35,470 nt of DNA from Rhizobacter sp. (GTDB taxonomy: Bacteria > Pseudomonadota > Gammaproteobacteria > Burkholderiales > Burkholderiaceae_C), in the NCBI GenBank assembly GCA_023954175.1, contig JAMLIM010000039.1, forward strand, positions 1 through 35,470, given 5' to 3'. Made by a program: the position numbers and the translations under genes. Shown here piece after piece: positions 8,573-17,772 of the stretch (position 1 is the stretch's first letter; each line of letters begins with the position of its first letter). The notes under the pieces were generated by a model. It saw only the letters and a list, made by a program, of their open reading frames with translations. It did not search any database and was not told the origin of the DNA.

Positions 8573-9562
8573 TCAGGTCTTGAATATCGGCGCGAGCGGC
8601 GGCAGCTTGCTCTCGTTCGCCGCGATCCACTCGGCAGTGCGGCGCAACCCTTCTTCCAGGTCCACCTTCGCGGCGAAGCCGATGCGCTCGAACGCCTTGC
8701 CTACGTCGGGGATGCGCAGTTCAATGTCGGCCGAAAGCGCCGGCCGGTACAGGATGCGCGACCTTGAACCGACGACGCGGCAGATCGCCTCGGCAAGTCC
8801 GTGGATGGTAGTCACCGCGCGCGCGTTTCCGATGTTGAACGACTCGCCGATCGCATCCGGATGCTCGAGCGCGCACATGACGCCGTCGACCATGTCGTCG
8901 ACGAAGCACCAGGCGCGGATCTGCGAACCGTCGCCGAAGATCAACAGATCTTCGTTCTTCAGCGCCTTGCGCACGAAGATCGACAGCGCGCCTTCACCCG
9001 TCTGCCCCGGTCCGTAGACATTGAACGGCCGCAGCGTCACCGTCGGCAGGCCGTACTGCTTGTAGTAGGCATGCGCCATGTGCTCGCCCGCGAGCTTGCT
9101 CACGGCGTAGGTCCAGCGCGCCTCGCCGACTGCGCCAGTGACGGCTTGCGATCCTTCGTTGACCTTGTAGGCCTGCGAGCCGAATACCTCGGAGGTAGAG
9201 AAATCGATGAACCGTTCGACGCCACCGATCTGGTGCGCGGCCTCGAGGACGTTGGCGGTGCCGATCATGTTCACACGCATGGTCGTCACCGGATTGCGCA
9301 GCGTGCTCTCGATGCCCGCGATGGCCGCCGCATGTACCACCACCTGGGCACCCTGCATGCGCGACTTCAGATTCTCGAATTCCAGCACGTCGCCCTCGAA
9401 CTGCGTTACGTTCGGGTGCTTGTCATAGGGCGTGCCCCGCAGCGTGTTGCGCGTGTAGTTGTCGAACACCACGATGCGGTTGTTCGCCGCCAGTTTGGCG
9501 ATGAGTGTGCTGGCAATGAAGCCCGCACCGCCGGTAAGGAAGATCGTCTTGTCCTGAATCAT
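8573..9562 (-). CDS. NAD-dependent epimerase/dehydratase (extended SDR), nucleotide-sugar modifying
   Basis: The 329-residue product has the extended SDR layout. The NAD-binding GGAGFI is at residues 11-16, followed by [18 protein letters not shown] and the catalytic set Ser124 with Tyr152 and Lys156 (YAVSK). The substrate-side signature is [11 protein letters not shown], then [12 protein letters not shown]. It resembles UDP-glucose/glucuronate epimerases, dehydratases and decarboxylases; the exact reaction cannot be settled. The open frame continues to 9706, but ATG 9562 begins the Rossmann fold directly and has GAAGG about 6 bases upstream. It is the first gene of the cluster, divergent from lysS, and probably makes the keto or epimerised sugar used by the aminotransferase 4 bases downstream. 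Confidence 0.92.
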   Translation of the reverse strand: MIQDKTIFLTGGAGFIASTLIAKLAANNRIVVFDNYTRNTLRGTPYDKHPNVTQFEGDVLEFENLKSRMQGAQVVVHAAAIAGIESTLRNPVTTMRVNMIGTANVLEAAHQIGGVERFIDFSTSEVFGSQAYKVNEGSQAVTGAVGEARWTYAVSKLAGEHMAHAYYKQYGLPTVTLRPFNVYGPGQTGEGALSIFVRKALKNEDLLIFGDGSQIRAWCFVDDMVDGVMCALEHPDAIGESFNIGNARAVTTIHGLAEAICRVVGSRSRILYRPALSADIELRIPDVGKAFERIGFAAKVDLEEGLRRTAEWIAANESKLPPLAPIFKT

Positions 9563-9709
9563 GTATGCCTTCGAACGGCCTGCGACGCCGCGGGCGCGCA
9601 GCCCGGCGAATCCCGTTGCGGGCTCGCATGCGCGATAGCGCGGATTATCACTGAGCGAGAAGCACGCGCTCACTACAATTGAGCGGCCTTTCACGCCCAC
9701 CGGCACACT
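9563..9709. promoter_or_regulatory. divergent intergenic region between polysaccharide cluster and lysS, with a possible lysS -10 box
   Basis: The region must carry promoters in both directions. TACAAT at 9674-9679 on the plus strand is a good -10 match with a leader of about 25 bases to lysS, but the hexamer 17 bases upstream (CTGAGC) is a poor -35. On the minus strand GATAAT (complement of 9644-9649) could serve the polysaccharide operon, again with no good -35. Both assignments are weak. Confidence 0.35.
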
Positions 9710-11230
9710 ATGACGACCGAGAGTTCAACCTCCGCGCCCGACACCCCGCTCATCACCGAGCGCCGCGCCAAACTCGCCGCGATCCGCGCCGAAGGCATCG
9801 CGTTCCCGAACGACTTCAAGCCCCACCATCATGCCGGTGATCTGGTGCGGCAGTACGACCCGCTGCCGGCCGCGGAGCTCGAGGCGCTCGGCGTCAAGGT
9901 CAGCGTCGCCGGCCGGATGATGCTGAAGCGGGTGATGGGCAAGGCGGCGTTTTGCACGCTGCAGGATGGCTCGATGGGGCCGGGCGGCAGCCGCATCCAG
10001 CTCTTCGTCACCAAGGACGGGCTGGGCGACGACGTCTACGAGGCGTTCAAGCACTGGGACCTGGGCGACATCATCGGCTGCGAGGGCACGCTCTTCAAGA
10101 CCCGCACCGGCGAGTTGTCGGTGCGCGCGAGCACGCTGCGCCTGCTGACGAAGAGCCTGCGGCCGCTGCCCGACAAGTTCCACGGCATGGCGGACCAGGA
10201 GCAGAAGTACCGCCAGCGTTATGTCGATCTGATCACCGACGAGGCGGCGCGGGCGCGCTTTGCGGCGCGCAGCAAGGCGATCAGCTCGATCCGGCAGTTC
10301 ATGGTCGAGCACCACTTCATGGAAGTGGAAACGCCGATGCTGCACCCGATCCCGGGTGGCGCGAACGCGAAGCCTTTCGTCACGCACCACAACGCGCTCG
10401 ATCAGCAGATGTTCCTGCGCATCGCGCCCGAGCTGTACCTGAAGCGCCTCGTCGTCGGCGGCTTCGAGCGGGTGTTCGAGATCAACCGGAGTTTCCGCAA
10501 CGAGGGCATCTCGGTGCGGCACAACCCCGAGTTCACGATGATGGAGTTCTACGCCGCGTACTGGAACCATCACGATCTGATGGACTTCACCGAGCAGGTG
10601 CTGCGCCATGCGGCGCGCCAGGCGACGGGCTCGGCAATCGTCAGCTACGCGGGACGCGAGGTCGATCTCGAGCAGCCCTTCGCACGCCTGAAGGTGCGCG
10701 ACGCGCTGGTGGTGCACGCGGGCCTGAGTGAGGCCGAGGCGGCGGATGCCGGCGTGCTGCGCGCGCAACTCAAGACGCTCGGCCACGAGGCGCCGGCGCA
10801 CTGGAAGCTGCCGGAACTGCAGTTCGGGCTGTTCGAGGCGGCAGTCGAAGAAAAGCTCTGGCAGCCGACCTTCATCATCGACTACCCCGTCGAGGTCTCC
10901 CCGCTCGCGCGCGCGTCCGACACCGACCCGACGGTGACGGAGCGCTTCGAGCTCTTCATCACCGGGCGCGAATACGCAAACGGCTTTTCGGAACTGAACG
11001 ACGCCGAGGATCAGGCGGCGCGCTTCCTCGCGCAGGCGGCGAACAAGGAGGCGGGCGACGAGGAGGCGATGTACTACGACGCCGACTTCATCCGCGCGCT
11101 CGAATACGGCATGCCGCCGACGGGCGGCTGCGGCATCGGCCTCGACCGCCTGATCATGCTGCTGACCGACAGCCCGAGCATCCGCGACGTGATCCTCTTC
11201 CCGTCGCTGCGCAAGGAAGGCGGCGCTTGA
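9710..11230 (+). CDS. lysS: lysyl-tRNA synthetase, class II
   Basis: The 506-residue enzyme is the usual length. It charges tRNA-Lys with lysine in the cytoplasm. The N-terminal OB-fold anticodon-binding domain is at about residues 55-165 ([21 protein letters not shown]). The catalytic domain follows: [20 protein letters not shown], motif 1 ([20 protein letters not shown]), motif 2 ([20 protein letters not shown]) and motif 3 ([20 protein letters not shown]). There is no strong Shine-Dalgarno before ATG 9710, but the family alignment fits this start. The next gene begins 42 bases downstream on the same strand. Confidence 0.98.
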   Translation: MTTESSTSAPDTPLITERRAKLAAIRAEGIAFPNDFKPHHHAGDLVRQYDPLPAAELEALGVKVSVAGRMMLKRVMGKAAFCTLQDGSMGPGGSRIQLFVTKDGLGDDVYEAFKHWDLGDIIGCEGTLFKTRTGELSVRASTLRLLTKSLRPLPDKFHGMADQEQKYRQRYVDLITDEAARARFAARSKAISSIRQFMVEHHFMEVETPMLHPIPGGANAKPFVTHHNALDQQMFLRIAPELYLKRLVVGGFERVFEINRSFRNEGISVRHNPEFTMMEFYAAYWNHHDLMDFTEQVLRHAARQATGSAIVSYAGREVDLEQPFARLKVRDALVVHAGLSEAEAADAGVLRAQLKTLGHEAPAHWKLPELQFGLFEAAVEEKLWQPTFIIDYPVEVSPLARASDTDPTVTERFELFITGREYANGFSELNDAEDQAARFLAQAANKEAGDEEAMYYDADFIRALEYGMPPTGGCGIGLDRLIMLLTDSPSIRDVILFPSLRKEGGA

Positions 11231-11272
11231 CGGCGCCTGCACGGCCCACGACTTGCGGGTAGAGTCGCGGCC

Positions 11273-11848
11273 ATGATGCGACACCTGACTTCACTGGAGG
11301 CCATCCGCGCCGAGGTGTGGCAGCAGCTGACGCGGGCGACCGAAGACAAGCAGCATGCCTGGCGCACGCCGGTGCTCGCCACCGTCAACGGCAACATGGC
11401 CGACGCGCGCACCGTGGTCCTGCGCGAAATCGACACGCGCGAGCAGCGCTTCCTGATCTACACCGACGAGCGCGCGTCCAAGGTGCCGCAGTTGCTCAGC
11501 CACCCGGTCGGCACGCTTGTCATGTGGTCGGCCGAGATCGGTTGGCAACTGCGCTGCCGGGTGCATCTCGGGCTCGAGATGACGGGCCTGGCCGCATCGT
11601 CGCGCTGGGCGCGCATCAAGCTGTCGCCCGCGGCGCAGGACTATCTTTCGCCCCTGCCACCCGGCACGCCGCTCGACACCGCGCCGGCGCCTTTGCCTGC
11701 GCCTGCGCCCACGCATCTGCCGGTCCCGCGCGACTACTTCTCCGTCATCTCCGCGAAGGTGATCTCGATCGACTGGCTCGAGCTGCACGAGCAGGGCCAC
11801 CGCCGCGCGCGCTTCGAAAACGGCTCCTCGCGCTGGCTGCAGCCCTAG
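11273..11848 (+). CDS. pyridoxamine 5'-phosphate oxidase-like FMN-binding protein
   Basis: This 191-residue protein has the split-barrel flavin-binding pattern: WRTPVLATVNGNMADARTVVLRE, then LIYTDERASKVPQL, WSAEIGWQLRCRVHL and DYFSVISAKVISIDWLELHEQGHRRARF. It resembles the Alr4036-type flavoproteins within the PNPO-like clan rather than true PdxH, which has a longer conserved C-terminus. It probably binds FMN as a dimer; the substrate is unknown. A proline/alanine stretch at about residues 139-152 looks like a flexible loop. ATG codons at 11273 and 11276 are both possible starts. It lies 42 bases after lysS and converges on the enoyl-CoA hydratase gene, with only 26 bases between the ends. 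Confidence 0.85.
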   Translation: MMRHLTSLEAIRAEVWQQLTRATEDKQHAWRTPVLATVNGNMADARTVVLREIDTREQRFLIYTDERASKVPQLLSHPVGTLVMWSAEIGWQLRCRVHLGLEMTGLAASSRWARIKLSPAAQDYLSPLPPGTPLDTAPAPLPAPAPTHLPVPRDYFSVISAKVISIDWLELHEQGHRRARFENGSSRWLQP

Positions 11849-11874
11849 CGGGAACATCAGGGCGCCGGCCCGCC

Positions 11875-12663
11875 TCAGCGGTGCCTGAACTGCGGCGCGC
11901 GCTTGTTGACGAAGGCGTCCATGCCTTCCTTCTGGTCCTCGGTCGCGAACAACGAGTGGAAGATGCGGCGCTCGAACAGCACACCCTCGGCAAGCGGGGA
12001 TTCGTAGGCGCGGTTCACGCACTCCTTGGCGAACGCAACGCTCGGGCCGCTCATCGCGCAGATCGTCTGCGCGGCGGCGAGTGCCACCTCCTGCAGCTCG
12101 GCGAGCGCGACGACGCGCGAGACGAGGCCGGCGCGCTCGGCTTCCGCGGCATCCATCATGCGGCTCGTCAGCACCATGTCCATCGCCTTGGCCTTGCCGA
12201 CCGCGCGCGGCAGGCGCTGCGTGCCGCCCGCGCCCGGGATGATGCCGAGCTTGATCTCGGGCTGGCCGAACTTCGCATTGTCCGCGGCGATGATGAAGTC
12301 GCACATCATCGCCAGCTCGCAGCCGCCGCCGAGCGCGAAGCCGGCGACGGCAGCGATCACGGGCTTTCGCACGCGCCGGATCGTCTCCCAGTTGCGGGTG
12401 ATGAATTCGCGGCCGTGCACGTCCATGTAGCTCGAGGTTGCCATCGCGCCGATGTCGGCGCCGGCGGCGAAGGCCTTGTCGCTGCCGGTGATGACGATGC
12501 AGCCGATCGCATCGTCGGCGTCGAACGCGAGCAGCGCGGCGCCGACCTCGTCCATCAAGCCGTCATTCAATGCGTTGAGCTGCTTCGGGCGGTTGAGCGT
12601 GATGAAGCCAGCCCTGCGCGGGCCGTCGCCGCGGACGTCGGTGAGGATGAATTCGGTTGCCAT
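11875..12663 (-). CDS. enoyl-CoA hydratase/isomerase family protein (crotonase)
   Basis: The 262-residue protein has the full crotonase pattern. The oxyanion-hole region is [10 protein letters not shown] (residues 65-74) and [14 protein letters not shown] (109-122). Both catalytic glutamates of true hydratases are present: Glu116 in GGGCE and Glu136 in QPE, exactly 20 residues apart. It ends with the usual [12 protein letters not shown]. It should hydrate 2-trans-enoyl-CoA in fatty-acid or related acyl-CoA breakdown. ATG 12663 is chosen over the in-frame 12696 because AGGAG sits 6 bases upstream and the N-terminus then fits the family. It is the last gene of a minus-strand run, 35 bases after the DUF3108 gene. 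Confidence 0.95.
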   Translation of the reverse strand: MATEFILTDVRGDGPRRAGFITLNRPKQLNALNDGLMDEVGAALLAFDADDAIGCIVITGSDKAFAAGADIGAMATSSYMDVHGREFITRNWETIRRVRKPVIAAVAGFALGGGCELAMMCDFIIAADNAKFGQPEIKLGIIPGAGGTQRLPRAVGKAKAMDMVLTSRMMDAAEAERAGLVSRVVALAELQEVALAAAQTICAMSGPSVAFAKECVNRAYESPLAEGVLFERRIFHSLFATEDQKEGMDAFVNKRAPQFRHR

Positions 12664-12698
12664 GGGGGCTCCTGTTTGAGTGGACGAATGGTGCAAGC

Positions 12699-13910
12699 CT
12701 ACTGCGCCGCGATCTCCGGCCGGCGCGCGATGACGAGGTCGATGTAGGTGTAGGCATCCTGCTCGATGCGGATCCGCACCGGCAGGTAGCGCAGCTGCGG
12801 CGCGAACCAGATTTCGGCGGTGAGTACGTTACCGCGATCCTTGATGTCGCGCGGCTTCAGGTGCGCGGTCTGCAGCGTGCCGAACGGCGTTGCCGTCTCT
12901 TCCAGCCCCATCACGTCGTAGGTGAAGAGGCCGACGCGGTTGCGCAGCGCGATCAGCATGTCGATCGTGTTGCCGGCCTGCAGCAGCTCGGGGTGGGTCG
13001 TGAAATGCGCGGCGAGCTGGATGAACTGGCTGGCCGCATCCTGCACGCCGGCAGCGCGCGCCAGCTTCTCGCCATTGGGCAGCAGAATCTCGTCCGGCCC
13101 GAGCAGGATCGTCAGGCGCCGCGGCTTGCGCATCAGCACCCTGGTGTCTTCATCGTAGCGGGTGGGGTGCAGGCTGTCGCCGACAAGCTCACCCTCGCTG
13201 CTCATGCGGCGCGTGATGATCGGCGCGAAGCGGGCGCCGATGCCGACATCGACGTGCACCTGGTAGCGCGAGCCGACGCGCACCCATTCGACCTGCGCGT
13301 CGCCCAGCACCTCGCCGCGGTAGTTGCCGCTCAGCGCGTAGGTCAGTCGCGTCGACACGGGCCAGTCGAAGGCCTGGGCCGTGGCATCGGACGCTGCGCT
13401 CGCCGGGCTTGCCGCGGCGAGTGCCGTGGCGGCGTCGGATGCGGCCGAGGCGGGCGCGGCAGCGGCCGAGGGCGGCGTCAGCGCGGCCGTGGCTTCGGCC
13501 GGCGGCGGCGCCTTGGCGGCCGCCGCAGACGCCGCCTGCGCGGCGGCCCATGCCAAGGCCCGCGCGCGCAATGCCGCTTCGTCGTCCGCCGTCGGCTCCG
13601 GCTGCGGTTGCGGTGCCGGTCCAGGCTGCGGCGCCGATGCGGGCGGCGCTGCCGGCGTTGCCGCTGTGGTCGGCGCGCGCGCGGGCGGCGCGACGACGAC
13701 AGGTGCCGCCACCGGCGGCGGCGCGAGCTCGAGTTCGCGCACGTAGGTGACGCGGATGCGCTCGGGCATCTCGCCCGCGCGCACGAAATCCGCCAGGCTT
13801 TGCGCAACCTGCCGCGTCACGACGAGGTGAAGCGCGAGGACCATCGCGACCAGCAGCGCGGCACCGACGAATCGGCGCGCGCGCCGCGCCGCACTCAGCC
13901 GGCGAGCCAT
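12699..13910 (-). CDS. DUF3108-domain protein with N-terminal membrane anchor and long Ala/Pro-rich linker
   Basis: This 403-residue protein has an arginine-rich start, one membrane helix at about residues 14-32, and then a low-complexity Ala/Pro segment at roughly 60-175. The folded C-terminal region from about 178 to the end reads [37 protein letters not shown] and [21 protein letters not shown] recognise this as DUF3108, a periplasmic-side domain of unknown function common in Betaproteobacteria. The architecture (anchor, proline-rich spacer, periplasmic domain) resembles envelope-spanning proteins such as TonB, but there is no TonB C-terminal motif. The gene start lies 16 bases inside the M61 peptidase gene, so the two are translated together. 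Confidence 0.85.
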   Translation of the reverse strand: MARRLSAARRARRFVGAALLVAMVLALHLVVTRQVAQSLADFVRAGEMPERIRVTYVRELELAPPPVAAPVVVAPPARAPTTAATPAAPPASAPQPGPAPQPQPEPTADDEAALRARALAWAAAQAASAAAAKAPPPAEATAALTPPSAAAAPASAASDAATALAAASPASAASDATAQAFDWPVSTRLTYALSGNYRGEVLGDAQVEWVRVGSRYQVHVDVGIGARFAPIITRRMSSEGELVGDSLHPTRYDEDTRVLMRKPRRLTILLGPDEILLPNGEKLARAAGVQDAASQFIQLAAHFTTHPELLQAGNTIDMLIALRNRVGLFTYDVMGLEETATPFGTLQTAHLKPRDIKDRGNVLTAEIWFAPQLRYLPVRIRIEQDAYTYIDLVIARRPEIAAQ

Positions 13911-15685
13911 GCCCGCCGCAGCGCGCGCGCAGTGGCGCCGGCCGCGGCGTCGACCGCCAGTTGCACGCTGCCCTTCGCCGCGCCCGCATCCGGGGCCGCG
14001 AGCGGCAGGCTGAGCATGCGCTGGTCGCGCGAGACGAGCAGCGTGACCGGCGCCGTCGCGCGCTTGGACGACGCGTCGGCATTGGCCGCCAGCGCCTGCA
14101 CGTCGTCCAGCCGCCGCAGCCGCCAGCCGTCGGCGGCGATCAATTCATCGCCCGCGGCGAGGCCGGCGCGCTCGGCCGCGCCGCCGCGCAGCACGTGAGT
14201 GACCTTCACGCCGGTCAGCGCGCTCTCGGCCACACGCAGGCCCCAGCGCTGCGCCAGCGTCGCTGGCTGGGCCCGCCATTGCACGCCGGAGCGGCTCAGC
14301 AGACCGGCCAGCGGCAGCTCGTCGGTGTCATGCACCCAGCGCGAGAGCTCGGCGGCGATCGCCTGGCCGCGGCGCGGCCCGGCGACGGCTGCCACCGCGG
14401 CGAGGATGTCGGCCTCGCTTATCGGCCCGCCGCTGCTCGCGGCCCACAGCGCACGCATCACGTCGTCGAGCGTCGCCTTGCCGCCCGACGCGCCGCGCAG
14501 CGAGAGGTCGAGCGCGAGCGCGACGAGCGCGCCCTTGGCGTAGTAGCTGATCGTCGCGTTGGGCGTGTTCTCGTCGCTGCGGTAGTACTTGACCCAGGCA
14601 TCGAAGCTCGCCTGCGCGACGCTTTGCACCTGCCGGCCCGGCGTCGCGAGGACGGCATTGACGTTCTTCGCGATCAGGCCGAGGTAGCGCGCCTCGTCGA
14701 CCAGGCCCGCGCGGCGCAGCATCAGGTCGTCGTAGTAGCTCGTGAAGCCCTCGAAGAACCACAGCAATTCGGTGTAGTTCTCCTGCGTGTAGTCGTAACG
14801 CGCGAACTCGGCCGGGCGCAGCCGCTTGACGTTCCAGGTGTGGAGGTACTCGTGGCTGATGAGGCCGAGCAGGTCGACGTAGCCCTCGTCGTCCACGTTG
14901 GTGCCGGCGCGCGGCAGCTTGCGCCGCGCCGCGATGAGTGCGGTGCTGGCGCGGTGTTCGAGACCGCCCTGCCCTTCGTCCACCGCATTGAGCATGAACA
15001 GGTAGCGCTCGAACGGCAGGTCGCGCGCGCGCGCCTTCGCGCCATGCCAGAGCGCGATCTCGGCTTCGCAGATGCGGCGCGTGTCGGCCAGCAGCCGTTC
15101 GCCGTCGAAGCCGGGCCAGGCGCCGGCGACGACGAACTCGTGCGCAACGCCACCGGCGACGAAGCTGCCCCGCCAGAAGTTGCCGAGCTCGAAGGGATGG
15201 TCGACGAGTTCGTCGTAGTCGCCGGCGACGAAGCGGCGGCCGCCCGCTGCCGGCGGCATCGCGCTCGCGATCTGCCAGCCGCGCGGCAACGAACCGAAGA
15301 CGACCGCGTGCGGCTCGGCTTCGCGGCCATGCACCCTGGGGCACAGGCTCGTGCCGTTGAAGAAGCCGCGCTGCGCGTCCAGAAACGCCGCGCGCACCGA
15401 CGGGTCGAAGGCGTGCACGTTGAAACTGATCGACAGCGTCGCGCGCCCCTCGCAGCACACCCGCCAGCTGGCCTTGTCGAGCTGGCGCAGCGGCACGTCC
15501 CGTCCGCCCTGCTTCGCTTGCAGACCGGAGAGATGGCGCGCGAATTCACGCACCAGGTAGCTGCCCGGGATCCACACCGGCAGGCTGATGCGCTGCTCGC
15601 GCGCCGGGCGCGGAATGCCGAGCGTGACGCGAAACCGGTGCGCGCGCGCGTCGGCTTCGGTGACGTCGATTCGATAGGAAATCAT
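13895..15685 (-). CDS. M61-family metallopeptidase (glycyl aminopeptidase-like) with C-terminal PDZ domain
   Basis: The 596-residue protein matches M61 peptidases over its length. The N-terminal beta domain includes ISLPVWIPGSYLVREFARHL. The zinc site is HEYLH at residues 278-282, followed by WNVKRLRP, and the third ligand is probably the Glu of FFEGFTSYYDD near 312. The C-terminal PDZ-like segment is VTHVLRGGAAERAGLAAGDE. M61 members cleave N-terminal glycine or alanine peptides. No signal peptide is visible from ATG 15685, so it is probably cytoplasmic. The frame stays open to 15772, but that extension looks unlike the family. There is no strong ribosome site at the chosen ATG. It overlaps the DUF3108 gene by 16 bases. 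Confidence 0.92.
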   Translation of the reverse strand: MISYRIDVTEADARAHRFRVTLGIPRPAREQRISLPVWIPGSYLVREFARHLSGLQAKQGGRDVPLRQLDKASWRVCCEGRATLSISFNVHAFDPSVRAAFLDAQRGFFNGTSLCPRVHGREAEPHAVVFGSLPRGWQIASAMPPAAGGRRFVAGDYDELVDHPFELGNFWRGSFVAGGVAHEFVVAGAWPGFDGERLLADTRRICEAEIALWHGAKARARDLPFERYLFMLNAVDEGQGGLEHRASTALIAARRKLPRAGTNVDDEGYVDLLGLISHEYLHTWNVKRLRPAEFARYDYTQENYTELLWFFEGFTSYYDDLMLRRAGLVDEARYLGLIAKNVNAVLATPGRQVQSVAQASFDAWVKYYRSDENTPNATISYYAKGALVALALDLSLRGASGGKATLDDVMRALWAASSGGPISEADILAAVAAVAGPRRGQAIAAELSRWVHDTDELPLAGLLSRSGVQWRAQPATLAQRWGLRVAESALTGVKVTHVLRGGAAERAGLAAGDELIAADGWRLRRLDDVQALAANADASSKRATAPVTLLVSRDQRMLSLPLAAPDAGAAKGSVQLAVDAAAGATARALRRAWLAG

Positions 15686-15790
15686 TGCTGTGAGGGGCTC
15701 GCCGTACCTGCCGGCATTGTGCCGCTCATCACTGGAAGCAAGGCGCCGCGGCAGGACACCGCAGCATGACACCGCGACGGCTCAGTGCGC

Positions 15791-16522
15791 TCAGCGTTTC
15801 GCGCTGCTCGCGACGAGTTGCTTTTCGAACTCCTCGGCGCCCACCGCGCCGGGCACGCGCGTTCCGTCCTCGAAGATCACGGACGGCGTGGAGTTGATCT
15901 TGTGCTTGCGGCTGAGCGCCAGGTTGCGCGCGATCGGCGTTTCGCAGGCGCCCATGCTGCGCGGCGGCGTCTTGCCTTCGATCATCCACTCGCGCCAGAC
16001 ACGCGTGCTGTCCTTCGCGCACCAGATGTTGGTCGCCTTCTCGGGCGAGTCTCCACCGAGTATCGGGATCAGGAAGGTATAGACCGTCACGTCCTTGATC
16101 TGCTGCAGATCGCGCTCGAACTTCTTGCAGTAGCCGCAGTTCGGGTCGGCGAACACCGCGACCTTGCGCGAGCCGTTGCCCTGCTTCCAGACCATCGCAT
16201 CCTTCAGGGGCAGGCTGTCGAAGTCGATCGCACTGAGCTTGTTCACGCGTGCCTGCGTCAGGTTCACGCGCGCGCGGGTGTCGATGATGTTGCCTTCGAT
16301 CACGTAGTTGCCCTGCTCGTCGCTGTAGAGCACCTCGGTGCCGATGCGCAGCTCGTAGAGGCCCGGGATCGGCGTCTTGCTCACCTCGTCGATCTTCGGA
16401 AAGTCCGGCAGGCGCGCGGCGATGTTCTTGCGGATCGTCGCTTCCTGCGCCTGCGCGGGCTGGAAGGAAAAGCCGAGGGCGGCGAGCGCAAGCAGCGCCG
16501 CGAATGCGGTTCGGTTGTTCAT
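15791..16522 (-). CDS. dsbC: thiol:disulfide interchange protein, DsbC/DsbG family
   Basis: This 243-residue periplasmic protein has a signal peptide of about 25 residues ending QPAQA. An N-terminal dimerisation domain precedes a thioredoxin domain with the redox motif CGYC (Cys129 and Cys132) in FADPNCGYCKKFERDL. The cis-proline region is INSTPSVIFEDG. A second cysteine pair (NIWC and MGAC) fits the structural disulfide of DsbC. CGYC is the DsbC form, so it should isomerise wrong disulfides in exported proteins, kept reduced by DsbD. AAGG lies about 6 bases before ATG 16522. It starts 25 bases after the ubiquinone-type hydroxylase, probably co-transcribed. Confidence 0.94.
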   Translation of the reverse strand: MNNRTAFAALLALAALGFSFQPAQAQEATIRKNIAARLPDFPKIDEVSKTPIPGLYELRIGTEVLYSDEQGNYVIEGNIIDTRARVNLTQARVNKLSAIDFDSLPLKDAMVWKQGNGSRKVAVFADPNCGYCKKFERDLQQIKDVTVYTFLIPILGGDSPEKATNIWCAKDSTRVWREWMIEGKTPPRSMGACETPIARNLALSRKHKINSTPSVIFEDGTRVPGAVGAEEFEKQLVASSAKR

Positions 16523-16547
16523 CGGTACCTTGGAGAGGGTCGGCGGG

Positions 16548-17672
16548 TCATGAACCCAGCGCGCGCGATGCGAGCCAGCGCTTGAGCGGCGGGAGTCGAT
16601 TTACAAGAGTCAATCCACGGTTGCGAAGTTCCTTCACCGCAGGTTCGGATGCCGAAAACAGTTGCAGCAGGCCGTCGGTCAGGCGGCCCATGGCCCAGGT
16701 CGGCGCGGCGCGTTCGCGCACGTAGCGGCGCAACAGCTTTTCGTCGCCGAGCGCGCGCCAGGGCTCGCGATCCGCCAGCACGCGCGTGAGTGCCTCGACG
16801 TCGGCCAGCCCCAGGTTGAGCCCCTGGCCCGACAGCGGGTGCACGACGTGCGCGGCATCGCCGAGCAGCGCCCAGCCCTCACCGCACCAGGCCTCCGCGG
16901 TGGCGAGCATCAGCGGCCAGGCCGCGCGCGGCCCAGCCAGCCGCAGCGCGCCGCAGGCGCCGTCGGTAGCGTCGAGCAGGGCCTGCTCGAACGCATCGTC
17001 GTCCAGCGCGAGCAGCGCCTCGGCGCGATCGTCCGGCAGCGACCAGACGAGCGCGTACGAGCGCCCGGGCTCGGGCGCATCCATCGGCAGCAGCGCGAGC
17101 ACGTCCGGCGCGCGAAACCATTGCCGCGCCGTATGTTGGTGTCCTTGATCGGCGACGAGGCGGGTCGCAATCGCCTTGTGCCCGTAGTCGGTGCGCGCCA
17201 TCGTCACGCCCAGCGCCGCGCGCGTCGCCGAGGCCTTGCCCTCGCACAGCGCGACCAGCGCGGCCGGCGGCGCATCCCGTGCCGGGTCGGCGAGCGTGAC
17301 GTGCGGCGCAAAGCGCACGGCATCTTCGAGCTGCCGCTCGAGGACGGCCGCATCGACGATCCACGCAAGTTCGGCGACGTGCTGCTGCCAGGCCGAGAAG
17401 TCGATCCCGCCGCTCGCGGCGTCGCCGTGGACCCGCATGTCGTGCACGGCGGTCTTCGCCTGCGCCGGCAACGCATCCCAGACCTTGAGGCGCTTCAGCA
17501 GATCGACCGAGGTGGCGTTGAGCGCATAGGCGCGGATGTCCTCGCCCGCGCGCCTTGCCGCCGCCGCGCCCTCGGGCAGCAGCGCGACCTGCAGACCCTG
17601 GCGCGCCAGCGAAAGGGCGAGGCTCTTGCCGACGATCCCGGCGCCGCGTACGCAAACATCGAAGCGTTCCAT
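16548..17672 (-). CDS. UbiH/UbiF/VisC-family FAD-dependent hydroxylase (ubiquinone biosynthesis)
   Basis: The 374-residue flavoprotein has the three fingerprints of aromatic hydroxylases. These are the Rossmann GAGIVGKSLALSLA near residue 11, a DG-type motif in MARTDYGHKAIATRL, and the GD motif ALLGDAAHVVHPLSGQGLNL. The last is the Ubi-family form that closes the FAD ribityl site. Members hydroxylate the polyprenylated benzene ring during ubiquinone synthesis at the inner membrane. I cannot say which ring position is modified. It heads a minus-strand group (this gene, dsbC, M61, DUF3108, enoyl-CoA hydratase). No Shine-Dalgarno precedes ATG 17672, and a TACAAT box ends only 8 bases before it. 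Confidence 0.9.
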   Translation of the reverse strand: MERFDVCVRGAGIVGKSLALSLARQGLQVALLPEGAAAARRAGEDIRAYALNATSVDLLKRLKVWDALPAQAKTAVHDMRVHGDAASGGIDFSAWQQHVAELAWIVDAAVLERQLEDAVRFAPHVTLADPARDAPPAALVALCEGKASATRAALGVTMARTDYGHKAIATRLVADQGHQHTARQWFRAPDVLALLPMDAPEPGRSYALVWSLPDDRAEALLALDDDAFEQALLDATDGACGALRLAGPRAAWPLMLATAEAWCGEGWALLGDAAHVVHPLSGQGLNLGLADVEALTRVLADREPWRALGDEKLLRRYVRERAAPTWAMGRLTDGLLQLFSASEPAVKELRNRGLTLVNRLPPLKRWLASRALGS

Positions 17673-17680
17673 CGTGGGGG

Positions 17681-17686
17681 ATTGTA
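17681..17686 (-). promoter_or_regulatory. possible -10 box (TACAAT) immediately before the UbiH-family gene
   Basis: On the minus strand TACAAT is followed by 8 bases and then the ATG at 17672. Transcription would begin at or within a base or two of the start codon, giving a leaderless or near-leaderless message; this agrees with the absence of a ribosome site. There is no recognisable -35 hexamer, so this stays tentative. Confidence 0.35.
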
Positions 17687-17772
17687 GAGAGGCGGGTTGG
17701 CGGCGCGCCGCGCCACCGAGCGGTCGTCGCGCAGGGGGAACACGGGCGCACGCCGCCCCGCTTCAACCTGGG

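Noticed and set aside
13380-13730. Coding repeats in the DUF3108 gene as a tandem DNA repeat
   Set aside because: The segment is Ala/Pro low complexity encoded by varied GC-rich codons; no fixed repeat unit was found at DNA level.
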